NCBI GenBank assembly: GCA_900455085.1
Contig: UGTZ01000001.1
Location: forward strand, 3,130,501-3,194,500
Length of the DNA stretch: 64,000 nucleotides
DNA from: Providencia rettgeri
Lineage (GTDB): Bacteria > Pseudomonadota > Gammaproteobacteria > Enterobacterales > Enterobacteriaceae
Reading direction: 5' to 3'
Part shown: positions 1 to 10,019 of the stretch, piece after piece
How the letters are laid out: each line of letters begins with the position of its first letter
How positions within the stretch are numbered: the first letter of the stretch is position 1
The notes under the pieces: generated by a model
What the model was told of the DNA's origin: nothing
Seen by the model: only the letters and a program-made list of their open reading frames with translations
Databases searched by the model: none
Translations under genes and position numbers: made by a program

Positions 1-517
1 TTGATGCGGTAAAGGCTAGCCCTAGAGCCTGAATAAGCTCATTTTTATTTAATTTTAAGGTTTGCAAATAAGGGACTGCTGGGATAACAAATACACCTGT
101 AGCAGCCGTAATCACACCGGTGATATACCCCACTGTTGGGGAAAGCCATATTTCATGTTTCTCGAATGATGGCATTTTTTTTGCGATTAACCCCCATATT
201 CCATAGATAATAAGCACGATACCAAGTGCAGGTAGTGTCCAACCAGATGCTGAGGTTAAAGAAGGTAAAAAACTGAATACGGTGCCTAGTACCACCCCAA
301 TAATAAAACCACTGAGCCGTTTGATTAGTGCCATAAATTGTGGGCCAATCAATAATTGCCATATATTCGTGATTAACGAGGGAATAATTAACAAGCTAGC
401 AGCGGCAGCAGGCTCCATGGACGTGCTTAATAACCCCATTGCGATTGTTGGTAACCCTAACCCAATCACCCCTTTTACAAGGCCTGCTAGTAAGAAAACA
501 CCAATAATTACACCCAT
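1..517 (-). CDS. TSUP (TauE/SafE) family membrane permease, partial
   Basis: Translating the minus strand from the ATG at 517 gives an open frame that runs off the left edge, so about 172 N-terminal residues are visible. It opens MGVIIGVFLLAGLVKGVIGL and continues with a GLPTIAMGLL stretch; a gated-glycine-rich start of this type is characteristic of TauE/SafE transporters. At least four hydrophobic helices follow, separated by short loops. Family members export or import small organic sulfur compounds or other anions across the inner membrane; the substrate cannot be read from sequence. A GGTGATATAG stretch lies just upstream of the ATG as a possible ribosome-binding site. The C-terminal half is outside the window. 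Confidence 0.8.
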   Translation of the reverse strand, partial: MGVIIGVFLLAGLVKGVIGLGLPTIAMGLLSTSMEPAAAASLLIIPSLITNIWQLLIGPQFMALIKRLSGFIIGVVLGTVFSFLPSLTSASGWTLPALGIVLIIYGIWGLIAKKMPSFEKHEIWLSPTVGYITGVITAATGVFVIPAVPYLQTLKLNKNELIQALGLAFTAS

Positions 518-644
518 CTATATCACCTCAATAAATTTACTTTACCGTAGAGTAATGCCCTACATTGAATAGCGCTATTTGGAAAATATTGAGGGGGGAT
601 CAGGTTTAGCCTGAGGATACATTTTCAAAATGCTTAAAATTTGC

Positions 645-677
645 AAAAAAAAACGCGACTACTACGAGTCGCGTTTT
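645..677 (-). terminator. Rho-independent terminator of serS
   Basis: The arms ACGCGACT (653-660) and AGTCGCGT (667-674) pair around a 6-nt loop. On the minus strand a run of nine T follows (the A-run 645-653 on the plus strand). It lies just after the serS stop and closes the lolA-rarA-serS direction of transcription. Confidence 0.85.
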
Positions 678-699
678 ACTTTTGACGAAGTAACGGAAA

Positions 700-1992
700 T
701 TAACCGATGTACTCTAACCCTTTCATATATGGGCGTAATACTTTTGGAACTTCAATACGGCCATCTGCTAATTGGTAGTTTTCTAAAATCGCCACTAATG
801 TACGACCAACCGCTAAACCAGAACCATTCAGAGTATGAACAAGTTGTGTTTTCTTATCACTCTTACCGCGGAAGCGAGCTTGCATACGACGCGCTTGGAA
901 ATCCCACATGTTTGAACAAGATGAAATTTCACGATAAGTATTTTGCGCTGGTAGCCATACTTCTAAGTCATAAGTTTTACGTGAACCAAAACCAATATCA
1001 CCGGTGCATAAAATCACTTTACGATAAGGTAAGTTCAGTAATTGTAATACTTTTTCTGCATGGCCAGTCAGCTCTTCCAATGCATCCATAGATTTTTCTG
1101 GATGTACGATTTGCACTAACTCAACTTTGTCAAATTGATGCATACGGATCAAACCACGTGTATCACGGCCATAAGATCCCGCTTCAGAACGGAAACAAGG
1201 TGTGTGTGCTGTCATTTTCAGAGGAAGTGAGTCTTCATCTAAAATTTCATCACGAACCAAGTTAGTCACAGGTACTTCAGCTGTTGGGATCAAAGCATAA
1301 GTACTGCTGTCTGCTTCTTCTTCCAGTGGTTTAGTATGAAATAAGTCTTCACCAAACTTTGGTAATTGGCCAGTTCCGTACAGCGTGTCATGGTTGACTA
1401 AATACGGAACATACAATTCTTGGTAGCCATGTTGTTCAGTATGTAAATCAAGCATGAATTGTGCCAAGGCACGGTGCATGCGAGCAATTTGCCCTTTCAT
1501 GACAACAAAACGTGCACCCGTCAGTTTTACCGCAGCTGGAAAGTCTAAGCCGCCAGATAGCTCACCAAGGCTAACATGGTCTTTAACTTCGAAGTCATAC
1601 TGGCGAGGCTCACCCCAACGAGCCACTTCAATGTTGTCAGAATCATCTTTACCGTCAGGTACTTGGTCATCAGGGATATTCGGGATACTCAAGGCAATAT
1701 CACGGATTTCTTGTTGCAGCTTTTCAAGCTCCGCTTTTGCAGAATCCAATTTTTCGCCTAATTGGTTAACTTCTAGACGTAATGGTTCGATATCTTCACC
1801 ACGTGCTTTTGCCGCACCAATAGTTTTCGATCGCGAGTTACGGTCTGCTTGCAGGGTTTCAGTTTCAACTTGTAAAACTTTGCGGCGTTCTTCTAATTCA
1901 CGCAGCTTTTCCACATCAAGGGTAAAACCCCTGCGAGCCAGTTTTTCAGCAACCGCGTCTAGCTCCGTACGCAGTAAATTGGGATCGAGCAT
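700..1992 (-). CDS. serS: Seryl-tRNA synthetase
   Basis: Cytoplasmic class II aminoacyl-tRNA synthetase that charges tRNA-Ser and tRNA-Sec with serine. The start at 1992 (MLDPNLLRTELDAVAEKLAR) gives 430 aa, the E. coli length; the frame extends 21 codons further upstream, but AGGATAAGC sits correctly before this ATG. Residues about 1-110 form the long antiparallel coiled-coil tRNA-binding arm, rich in Glu, Lys and Leu. The catalytic core carries motif 2 (CFRSEAGSYGRDTRGLIR) and motif 3 (GSGLAVGRTLVAILENY). It lies downstream of rarA on the same strand, as in E. coli, and ends at a strong terminator. Confidence 0.98.
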   Translation of the reverse strand: MLDPNLLRTELDAVAEKLARRGFTLDVEKLRELEERRKVLQVETETLQADRNSRSKTIGAAKARGEDIEPLRLEVNQLGEKLDSAKAELEKLQQEIRDIALSIPNIPDDQVPDGKDDSDNIEVARWGEPRQYDFEVKDHVSLGELSGGLDFPAAVKLTGARFVVMKGQIARMHRALAQFMLDLHTEQHGYQELYVPYLVNHDTLYGTGQLPKFGEDLFHTKPLEEEADSSTYALIPTAEVPVTNLVRDEILDEDSLPLKMTAHTPCFRSEAGSYGRDTRGLIRMHQFDKVELVQIVHPEKSMDALEELTGHAEKVLQLLNLPYRKVILCTGDIGFGSRKTYDLEVWLPAQNTYREISSCSNMWDFQARRMQARFRGKSDKKTQLVHTLNGSGLAVGRTLVAILENYQLADGRIEVPKVLRPYMKGLEYIG

Positions 1993-2100
1993 GCTTATCC
2001 TGTGATTATTGTTAGTAATTAATGATACTTTTTGAGGTGCGTTCCAGCACAACAAATAAAGTAAAGTATTTCGCTATATAACCTTACCGCATTGCCCAGT

Positions 2101-3444
2101 TTAGCGATAGCGTTTTGTGGTGCTAATTTGATCCTGTTGGGCTAACCAGTCTAGTTTTTCAGCAAACTTGCTTTCTTGACCCCGTTTCGTAGGGTAGTAA
2201 TAACGTGTTGTTTGCATAGGTTCAGGAAAATAGTTTTCCCCTGCCGCATAAGCGTTAGGTTCATCATGCGCATAACGATACTCCTTCCCAGCTCCCATTT
2301 CTTTTAATAGTTTAGTTGGTGCATTTCGAAGATGTTCTGGCACATCGTAATCCGGTTGCATTTGTGCATCTTTAATCGCAGCTTTATAGGCGGTATAAAC
2401 CGCGTTACTTTTTGGTGCACAAGCTAAATAAACAATGGCTTGGGCAATTGCACGCTCACCTTCGGCAGGCCCCACTCGAGTAAAGCAATCCCAAGCTGAA
2501 ATGGCTACTTGCATCGCACGAGGATCCGCATTACCCACATCTTCTGATGCAATTGCAAGTAACCGACGAGCAACATACAAAGGGTCACCACCCGCAGTGA
2601 TGATCCTTGCAAACCAATATAGTGCGGCATCCGGTGCTGAGCCTCTGATAGACTTATGCAGCGCAGAAATTAAGTCGTAATAACGGTCGCCTTTGTTATC
2701 AAACCTTGCGGTTCGTTCACCACTGACTTCTTTTAATAAATCAGCGGTTAAAATACGCTGCCCTTGGCCATCCGCTTCGGCCATATCCGCCATCATTTCC
2801 AGCAGATTTAATGAACGCCTAGCATCCCCATTAACCAACTGAGCAACCATTTTGCGCGTGCTGTCAGGTAGAACAATATTTTGCCCACCAAGGCCACGAG
2901 ATGAGTCTGCCAGCGCTTGCAGCAATACTTGTTCAATATCATTCTCTTCAAGAGATTTAAGCAAATACACCCTAGCACGTGATAACAACGCAGAGTTTAA
3001 TTCAAATGATGGGTTTTCTGTTGTCGCACCAATAAATGTAATCGTGCCATCTTCTATGTGCGGTAAAAATGCATCTTGCTGGCTTTTATTAAAACGATGA
3101 ACTTCATCCACAAATAAAATGGTTCTTCGCCCTGCACTACGATTTTGCCGAGCCTTTTCAATGGATTCTCGGATTTCCTTAATACCAGAGGTAACCGCTG
3201 AGATGCGTTCAATATCGGCTTGTGCATAATTGCCAATAATTTCAGCAAGGGTTGTTTTGCCTGTTCCTGGGGGCCCCCATAAAATCATGGAGTGCAGATG
3301 ACCCGCTTTAATCGCACGCGGTAACGGTTTGCCCTCTGCCAATAAATGCTTTTGGCCAATATATTGTTCAAGGGTTTCAGGCCGCATTCTTGCTGCTAAA
3401 GGTTGAAATTCATTCTGCGAAAAATCAAGAGACAGGTTACCCAC
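2101..3444 (-). CDS. rarA: Replication-associated recombination protein A (AAA+ ATPase)
   Basis: RarA (MgsA) is a clamp-loader-like AAA+ ATPase acting at stalled replication forks. The product is 447 aa, equal to E. coli RarA. Walker A is GPPGTGKTTLAE (about residue 57) and Walker B is ILFVDEVHRFNKSQQDA. The C-terminal part carries the family-specific ASEDVGNADPRAM segment and ends in KRYR as in E. coli. The start is a GTG at 3444, preceded by GAGG at about 6 nt spacing; its translation MGNLSLDF matches the E. coli start MSNLSLDF. It lies between lolA and serS on the same strand, the standard enterobacterial order. Confidence 0.97.
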   Translation of the reverse strand: MGNLSLDFSQNEFQPLAARMRPETLEQYIGQKHLLAEGKPLPRAIKAGHLHSMILWGPPGTGKTTLAEIIGNYAQADIERISAVTSGIKEIRESIEKARQNRSAGRRTILFVDEVHRFNKSQQDAFLPHIEDGTITFIGATTENPSFELNSALLSRARVYLLKSLEENDIEQVLLQALADSSRGLGGQNIVLPDSTRKMVAQLVNGDARRSLNLLEMMADMAEADGQGQRILTADLLKEVSGERTARFDNKGDRYYDLISALHKSIRGSAPDAALYWFARIITAGGDPLYVARRLLAIASEDVGNADPRAMQVAISAWDCFTRVGPAEGERAIAQAIVYLACAPKSNAVYTAYKAAIKDAQMQPDYDVPEHLRNAPTKLLKEMGAGKEYRYAHDEPNAYAAGENYFPEPMQTTRYYYPTKRGQESKFAEKLDWLAQQDQISTTKRYR

Positions 3445-3480
3445 TATATCCTCTTTTTTACCTCTTAAAATACCTTATAT

Positions 3481-3518
3481 ATTAACCAGCAAATACTCAT
3501 GTTGCTGGTTAATATTTT
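3481..3518. other. Stable hairpin between lolA and rarA
   Basis: ATTAACCAGCA (3481-3491) pairs with TGCTGGTTAAT around a loop of about 11 nt. A T-rich tract follows on the plus strand but not on the minus strand, along which lolA and rarA are read. It may be an attenuating or mRNA-stabilising hairpin rather than a full terminator. Confidence 0.5.
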
Positions 3519-3530
3519 TTCTAATCAAGC

Positions 3531-4151
3531 TTATTTTGCGTTTGAGCGCTGGTCATCTAAAGTGACACCTTTTGGCACAGTAAACTTGAATTTACTTGCA
3601 TCAACGCGACCATTTTTTTGCTCTTTTAATTGATAAGCACTGGTTTGGCCATCTTGTTCAACCGCTGAAAACTGCTCAATCGTCCCTTGGGGAGAAACTG
3701 TAATGGAAAAACGTTTTAAAGTTCCATTAGTTTGTTTTGGTTTTAAATCAAACGTATTTCCTTGTTGGATGATTGAGTACTGTTTCCAATCTTTCGGGTC
3801 GTTACGTGTAATTAGTAGAAATGGCGTATCCTGCGTAGCATCCGCTAAATTAGTTACGGTCACTTGTTCTACAAACGGATTATAAAACCACAAATTTTTT
3901 CCATCTGACACCAGTACACTTTCATCCGGTGATGTCATGTTCCAATTAAATAAATTTGGGCGCTCAAGCCATAAATCTCCAACACCTTCTTGAATCAAAT
4001 CCCCTTCAGGACTTGTCACTTTTTGCGAGAAGCTAGCTTGGAAGCTATTGACCTTATTCAAACGTTCTTGAAGGTCTTGGCTTGCGTCTGCCAATACTTG
4101 GCCAATATGTAAACTCAGGGCTAACGCACCCAATAACATCATTTTTTTCAT
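3531..4151 (-). CDS. lolA: Outer-membrane lipoprotein carrier protein LolA
   Basis: Periplasmic chaperone that takes lipoproteins from the LolCDE ABC transporter and passes them to LolB in the outer membrane. The product is 206 aa (E. coli about 203). A classical signal peptide (MKKMMLLGALALSLHIGQVLA) is predicted to be cleaved before DASQDLQERL. The mature part has the LolA-type N-terminus (LNKVNSFQASFSQKV) and the GDLWLERPNLFNWNMTSPDE region of the hydrophobic-cavity fold. It lies 88 bp downstream of ftsK on the same strand, the conserved ftsK-lolA-rarA order. Confidence 0.96.
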   Translation of the reverse strand: MKKMMLLGALALSLHIGQVLADASQDLQERLNKVNSFQASFSQKVTSPEGDLIQEGVGDLWLERPNLFNWNMTSPDESVLVSDGKNLWFYNPFVEQVTVTNLADATQDTPFLLITRNDPKDWKQYSIIQQGNTFDLKPKQTNGTLKRFSITVSPQGTIEQFSAVEQDGQTSAYQLKEQKNGRVDASKFKFTVPKGVTLDDQRSNAK

Positions 4152-4239
4152 CGATGAAAGACCTTAAAATTATTACCTTAAGAGGCGTCCCGTCTTTATA
4201 CACCCCTTAAATTAAACCAGCAATCAGCACACTAAATTA

Positions 4240-7200
4240 TTAATGTCCCATTGACGGAGGAGCAAGAACTTCACGGTTACCATTGTGCCCTTGCTCACTG
4301 ACAATGCCTTGGACCTCCATTTGCTCAACAATCCTTGCAGCACGGTTATAACCGATCCTGAATTGGCGTTGAACCCCAGAAATGGAAACTCGTTGTTTCT
4401 CAACAACAAACTCAACAGCTTGGTCAAACAGTGGATCGAGCTCTTCGCCACCACTATCATAACCACCGCCTTCGCTATCATCACTACAGGTTGTAATGCT
4501 ATCAATATATTGTGGTTTACCGCGAGCTTTCCAATCATTCACAACGGCATGAACCTCTTGGTCACGGACAAAGGCGCCGTGCACCCGCACTGGAATTGAA
4601 GAGTTTGGCGGTAAATACAGCATATCCCCCATACCGAGTAAAGACTCCGCACCGCCTTGGTCAAGGATCGTGCGCGAGTCAATTTTACTGGATACCGTAA
4701 ATGCAATCCGCGTTGGAATATTTGCTTTGATTAACCCTGTAATAATATCAACCGATGGTCGTTGGGTTGCCAATACCAAATGGATACCCGCTGCACGTGC
4801 CTTTTGCGCCAATCGTGCAATTAGCTCTTCCACTTTTTTACCTGCCGTCATCATTAAGTCAGCAAACTCATCAACCATGACAACAATGTAAGGTTCTTTT
4901 TTCAGCATTGGATGCTCTGTATCCATACTATCACCAGGTTTCCAATGCGGATCAGGAATTGGCCGGCCCATTTCTTCTGCCGCTTTGATGCGATCGTTAT
5001 AACCCGCTAGGTTACGTACCCCTAATGCAGACATGAGTTTATAACGACGTTCCATTTCATTCACGCACCAGCGCAAGGCATTTGCCGCATCTTTCATGTC
5101 AGTAACCACTTCTGTCAATAGATGCGGGATACCTTCATAAATGGATAATTCGAGCATTTTCGGGTCAATCATGATAAAGCGAACATCTTCTGGTTTCGCT
5201 TTATACAAAATGCTGAGGATCATTGCATTGACCCCTACAGATTTACCAGAGCCGGTTGTCCCCGCAACGAGTAAATGTGGCATTTTTGCTAAATCAGCAA
5301 CGACAGGATCGCCTTCAATATCTTTCCCTAAGACAATAGTGAGAGGAGATGGATTTTTGCGGAAGTCATCGCAATCTAATACCTCACTCAAGTAAACAGT
5401 TTGCCGTTTCTCATTAGGGAGCTCTAGGCCTACATAAGGTTTGCCCGGTATCACTTCTACAACACGTACGGCTACGGTTGACAACGAACGAGCAAGGTCA
5501 CGTGACAATGTAGATATCCTTGCTGCTTTTACTCCCGGCGCTAGATCAAGCTCAAACCGAGTGATAACTGGACCTGGTGAGAACCCAACCACTTCCGCTT
5601 TAACACGATAGTCATTGAGCCTTGCTTCAATCAACCTCGCTGTTTGTTCAAGTTTGAACATGTCCACTGGCTCTTCTTGCGCTGGCGGGCTTGCCAGCAA
5701 ATCAAGAGATGGCATTGGCGTTGTTGGTTTCGGTAATGGTTGGTCATTACGCACTAAGAACGGGTGGAATAAGCTATCTTGCTGTGGCTGCTGTGGCTGC
5801 TGTGGCTGCTGTGGCTGCTGTGGCTGCTGTGGCTGCTGTGGCTGCTGTGGCTGCTGTGGCTGCTGTGGCTGCTGTGGCTGCTGTGGCTGCTGTGGCTGCT
5901 GTGGCTGCTGTGGCTGCTGTGGCTGCTGTGGCTGCTGTGGCTGTGCAAAAGTTTGTGTTACTGATGGTGGGTTGCCAAGCCCTTCAGCAATATTATCAAT
6001 ATTATTTTTGTGGAGCCGCAGGTGGAACAGAAGACGCACTAAATGACGGCATAAATAATGGGTCAGCAGGCTCGTTATCAACCAAGTCATCAATAGGGGT
6101 AAAACTATCCAGCACAGAGAACTCTTTTCTTAAGTCAATCCTAGGCTCAAAGTCCTCTTGTACTTGCGAAGAATACTCTTGCGTGAACTGAGGTTGATAG
6201 CCATTATCCACGACGGGTGCAACTTCCTCAGGTTCTGGAATTGTATGCATATTATTGGACTGTTGTGAAGCCGACGCCCAACGGTGTTCAATTTCTGGCT
6301 GTGTAAATGAGCTGATTTTATTTTCCGTCATTGGCTCATTTTGCAATTGTTCTTCATCTGAATGTACGCTATTTAATGGCGCTTCATAATCCGTTTCATC
6401 AACTTCACCATAACGTTCACGTTGCTGCTCTAAAAACTGTGCTCGTAGTAATTCACCTTGTTGTGCTTCATCATCAGTTTCAAGTTGCTCAGACTCACTC
6501 GCAGACCACTGCTGATATATCTGCTCACGTTTAGAGGCCTCTTCTTCACGCCGTTGTAGTTCTGCATCACGTAACGACGGAATGCGAATGCCATATAATT
6601 CACGACGCGTCGGTAAACGAACAGGATTAGGTCGCGGAAGCTCTGGTTCCATATTTTGTTTAACTTGAGCATGACGCTCCAGTGCCGCGACTGAAATACC
6701 TGCAGCCGCTAATGCAGCCGGGTTAGAAACCCTTTCAGTGACAGATGACGGAATAATGTTTTGCGTTATATTTGAAGGATCAAGTGATGACACTGATGTC
6801 GCCTGTGGTTCAAACGCCGCTTGATTAACAGATGTTGCCTGATTATTCGAGTACCCAGGAGAAGCGATATTATCGTGTTTTTGTGGTTCTGATTGTTGAT
6901 TATGATGAACACCAAACATCGGTTCTTCTGGTGCAACATACGCAGACGATTGAACTAACGGCTCATTAGCTGTTTCTGATATTGCATCAAAACCAGCACC
7001 GAGCTTAGGTTGGTAATCTTCTGGTACTTCAAAATGATATGTGCTCGGCTCATCCACTGCAGAGAAGGCCGTTACTGGAACTTGCTCAGACACGCTTTGA
7101 TTCACCAATGGGATTGCGTTTTCTGTCGCTGTCATCGCTTCATTCGTCGTTTTTTCCGTTGTTGGAGCGATTTCAGTGACTAATTCAGCCACTGTGGGAG

Positions 7201-7949
7201 CAGAAAATAAAATATCATCCGCATCAATATTTTCTAGATCGTCATTGGCCCTGTGCTCAGCTTCTTGCGCACGCTGTAAAGCCCCTTCAGTCTCTTCAAC
7301 GTCATAATCATAGTTATCTAAATCATCTCCCCTTGCTCGATTTGTCAGCAACGTAATTGGGAGAAGCACAGCCGCACCAATTTTTTTCTGCGATTGTAAG
7401 CCATGACCACCCAGTAAACAGGGTAAAGCTTATTGCCCATAAAAATAGCAATGCTAACGTAGCGCCTAATGAATTGAACCACGGCATAATGGCACTGCTA
7501 AATACACTGCCAATCACTCCACCAGAGGCGAAGTTAGGTAAGTCGTCAAAATTGAGAGCCGCGAGTCCACAAGAGGATAAAATAAGTGCTAAACCACCGA
7601 TTAATCTTAATGATAAAGAGAAAAAGTCAATATATCTGCGCTGACTTTCGTATTGAAAAATCGCCCAGCACCCTAGAAGTAATAAGGGGGGAATAGCAAA
7701 TGCAAGAATACCAAAAGCCGAGAAAAGGATGTCAGCGCTCCATGAACCAACACTTCCCCCTAAATTCTTCACTGGGGCATTCCAAGTTGTCTGTGACCAG
7801 CTTGGATCTGAAGGGCTGAAGCTCAATAAAGCCACCATTAAGAAGAGTGCGCTCAAGCATATTGCGAGCAAAATAACCTCTAATAGCCGCCTTCCGCTAC
7901 TTAGTTTTTTAAATTTGATGTGTTTATCTTCTGTATATTCTTGGCTCAT
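4240..7949 (-). CDS. ftsK: DNA translocase FtsK (reading frame interrupted twice by +1 shifts)
   Basis: Divisome protein: the N-terminal membrane domain acts in septation, and the C-terminal RecA-like motor pumps DNA toward dif for XerCD resolution. The reading frame lies in three pieces. One extra A in the A7 run (plus 7381-7387, after ...WLTIAEK) and one extra A in the A5 run (plus 6005-6009, after ...SVPPAAPQ) separate them. Removing both bases gives one 1235-aa protein. Visible in order: hydrophobic helices within residues 1-190, an acidic Gln/Glu-rich linker, 18 PQQ units, Walker A (AGTTGSGKSVGVNAM), Walker B (VMVDEFADLMM), and a C-terminal gamma winged helix (ISGVQRQFRIGYNRAARI). Start 7949 gives MSQEYTEDK. 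Because ftsK is essential and the shifts are in homopolymers, sequence error is the likeliest cause. Confidence 0.95.
5779..5940 (-). repeat. 18 x 9-bp in-frame tandem repeat encoding Pro-Gln-Gln in FtsK
   Basis: The unit (CTGCTGTGG on the plus strand) repeats 18 times over 162 bp with essentially no sequence drift, encoding (PQQ)18 between the FtsK linker and motor. The unit length is a multiple of three, so copy-number change keeps the frame. It is a candidate VNTR. The same repeat yields long spurious open frames of Ala-Val, Leu-Trp, Gly-Cys and His-Ser in other frames. Confidence 0.95.
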
Positions 7950-8373
7950 TATTGTTTCTTTGCTAACTGATGTTCTTGACTAACCTAGGTTTATTCTACC
8001 ATTAAACGACTGACTCTGCCTGCTTTACAACATCTAAGGTAAATCAGGGCATTATGAAAACGCTAAGGTGCAGTATTCCATCTAATGTATGACGATTCAA
8101 TTTCTATTTCTCATCAAAAGTCCTAAATATTTATAGCTTTAGAATCAATAAATTGAAAATAAAATTTATCAATTGCTAAGTAATTTTTGCAAGATAACAC
8201 AGAAAGACTTGGATTGCGGTCAGACAATGCCTTTTAAAGACGAGACATTACGTTTTTATCTAGCAGCAAATGAGGTGAGAAAAACGGAACAACGCTGAGT
8301 AAACTCAGCGTTGAAACTGCAGTGCGGCAACAAAGCTGAAATGCTGTGCTGAAGCGAGGTTAAAAAGCTATGA
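7950..8373. other. Intergenic region between ftsK and the lrp 3' end
   Basis: This holds the upstream region of ftsK and, at its left end in minus-strand sense, the lrp terminator hairpin (8279-8312). It is AT-rich in the centre. No convincing open frame, RNA gene or clear promoter was recognised. Confidence 0.6.
8279..8312 (-). terminator. lrp: Putative terminator downstream of lrp
   Basis: AACGCTGAGT and CTCAGCGTT (8291-8312) form a tight hairpin with a 3-nt loop. On the minus strand GTTCCG and then a T-run follow. It sits about 60 bp after the lrp stop codon. Confidence 0.65.
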
Positions 8374-8580
8374 TTAGCGAGTTTTGATCACTAAGCGATT
8401 GCTTTGTTTAACTTCTTCCATAACTACATAGGTGCGAGTGTCGTTTACACCTGGTAAACGTAACAGAGTTTCACCTAACAGTTTACGATATGCGGACATA
8501 TCTGGCACACGCGTTTTCAACAGGTAGTCAAAGTCACCAGAAACCAAGTGACATTCCTGAATTTCTTCCAATTTTTGAAC

Positions 8581-10019
8581 ATAAGCACGCCTTTGGCGTG
8601 AGCATCGCGGCGAAGCCGCTCTATTTCTAGGCAACTCCCTTCCCGTCTTTTATACTCTGCTCTATGTATATTCCCAGACCCGCTAAATTACTATTTCAAT
8701 ACGATGACGGATGGGATCGCTTCATCGAAAATAATCACGTCGATGAATGGCAACTCCTCTGTGTTGAAAAGATGCTCGCCTGTAGCACCTGTGCTATGGG
8801 CGTTCGACGTTATTGCTGCTCTTCTTCTGATTGCACACATTCTCGTTTCTTTTGTCAAACCTGTAAATCCAAAGCCTGCAGTGCCTGTGGTCTCAAAGGC
8901 ACCGAACAATGGATCGCCCAGCAGCGCCATATTTTGCCGGACTGCGAATGGCAGCATATTACCCTCACCATGCCTCATCTGCTTTGGCCTTTCTTCAACA
9001 ATAATTGGCTCTTGCTCAACCAACTCTTTCGCTGTGCAACGCGTGCTATGCTCAAACATGCCAGACGCCTTGGACTCGAAATCGGTATCTTTTGCGCCCT
9101 CCACACCTACGGCCGCCAACTCAATCAACATCCGCATATTCATTTATCAGTGACCCGAGGCGGTCTCACCAAATACGATACCTGGAAGCCCATTTTTTTC
9201 AAAAAGAAAGACGTCGAAAAAGTCTGGCGCAGTGCCGTCATTCGGCTCCTGCGTGACAGCTATTTTCAGTTACTACCGAATAAATTGCCTGGCTTCGGGC
9301 ATATTCGCGATTATCCGACCTGGTGTCGTTACCTCAATGCCCAGTTCCAGCGCTATTGGAAACTGCATTTTGCTAAAAAGACCCGAGGCGCCTGGCACAA
9401 CGTCAAATATCTTGGGCGTTACTTAAAACGACCGCCTATCTCGGCTTCTCAATTGAAACATTACAGTGGGGGCGCCGTGGTTCATCATTATTATGACCAC
9501 CATAGCCAACAATACCGACGACAGACCTTATCTCAAGAAGAAATGATACGACGTTACGTCAGTCATATCCCAGCGCGACATTTTAAGATGATCCGTTATT
9601 ACGGTTTTTTAGCCAATCGAAAACGTGGACGCTTGTTATCTAAAGTGTATGACGCGTTGGACATGATACACCCTAACGTGCCTGAAAAACCGGGCTTTGC
9701 AGCGCTTATCAAAGGGTTTTTAAACACCGATCCGTACCAATGCATTTTATGTGGCAACCGACTGCGGTTTATGAGTGCGGAAAAAGGTCTACACGCGGTG
9801 ACTTTGCTGTCAGAAAGGCGGGATAAAATGGCTAAAAAGCGATGGTTACAAACCGCGGCCTAAGATCAGTGTGCCTATTATTTCAGTTTTTGGTTAAAAA
9901 AAGCGCGATTACACGTTATCATGGTTAGGTTTAAATACGATAGAGACCCTTTAACAGACTTTGATACCGAAACTTATCGTTATTAACTCATTAAACTGTT
10001 CATCGAATTTCCTAACCAT
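8581..10019 (+). mobile_element. IS91-family insertion sequence (about 1.44 kb) inside lrp
   Basis: The boundaries come from rejoining lrp: GAAC occurs at 8577-8580 and again at 10020-10023, whereas native lrp needs it once. GAAC is a known target tetranucleotide of IS91-type rolling-circle elements, which lack terminal inverted repeats and target duplications. The second GAAC may therefore be an end of the element rather than a duplication, leaving the ends uncertain by 4 bp. The left end carries two short hairpins (ACGCC/GGCGT and GCGGC/GCCGC). One transposase gene fills the rest, reading opposite to lrp. Confidence 0.85.
8664..9863 (+). CDS. IS91-family transposase (HUH Y2-type)
   Basis: The 399-aa product is typical of IS91 transposases. 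Residues about 35-85 form a cysteine-rich N-terminal zinc-binding domain (CSTCAMGVRRYCC, then CQTCKSKACSACG). The HUH metal-binding motif appears as HPHIHLSVTRGG. The C-terminal region has KMIRYYGFLANRKRGRLL, whose tyrosines fit the nicking residues of the rolling-circle mechanism. The gene runs most of the element and appears intact. Base composition is richer in G and C than the neighbouring lrp halves, in line with its foreign origin. It is read opposite to lrp. Confidence 0.92.
   Translation: MYIPRPAKLLFQYDDGWDRFIENNHVDEWQLLCVEKMLACSTCAMGVRRYCCSSSDCTHSRFFCQTCKSKACSACGLKGTEQWIAQQRHILPDCEWQHITLTMPHLLWPFFNNNWLLLNQLFRCATRAMLKHARRLGLEIGIFCALHTYGRQLNQHPHIHLSVTRGGLTKYDTWKPIFFKKKDVEKVWRSAVIRLLRDSYFQLLPNKLPGFGHIRDYPTWCRYLNAQFQRYWKLHFAKKTRGAWHNVKYLGRYLKRPPISASQLKHYSGGAVVHHYYDHHSQQYRRQTLSQEEMIRRYVSHIPARHFKMIRYYGFLANRKRGRLLSKVYDALDMIHPNVPEKPGFAALIKGFLNTDPYQCILCGNRLRFMSAEKGLHAVTLLSERRDKMAKKRWLQTAA

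Noticed and set aside
630..1091. 153-aa plus-strand frame
   Set aside because: It lies antisense to serS and starts in the serS terminator; no family resemblance.
1454..2005. 183-aa plus-strand frame
   Set aside because: Antisense to the coiled-coil part of serS.
5779..5940. Possible CRISPR array or repeat-protein gene
   Set aside because: There are no spacers; the 9-bp unit is in frame within ftsK.
5615..6191. Long plus-strand frames rich in Gly-Cys, Ala-Val or Leu-Trp, and a minus-strand His-Ser frame
   Set aside because: They are alternate frames of the 9-bp PQQ repeat in ftsK and have no ribosome-binding site or homology.
8374..8634. An independent small protein containing the Lrp C-terminal domain
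   Set aside because: The apparent ATG lies inside the IS element with no ribosome-binding site; it is a remnant of lrp.
8691..9256. Several frames inside the IS91 element, including a 150-aa minus-strand frame
   Set aside because: Shadows of the transposase gene in other frames.
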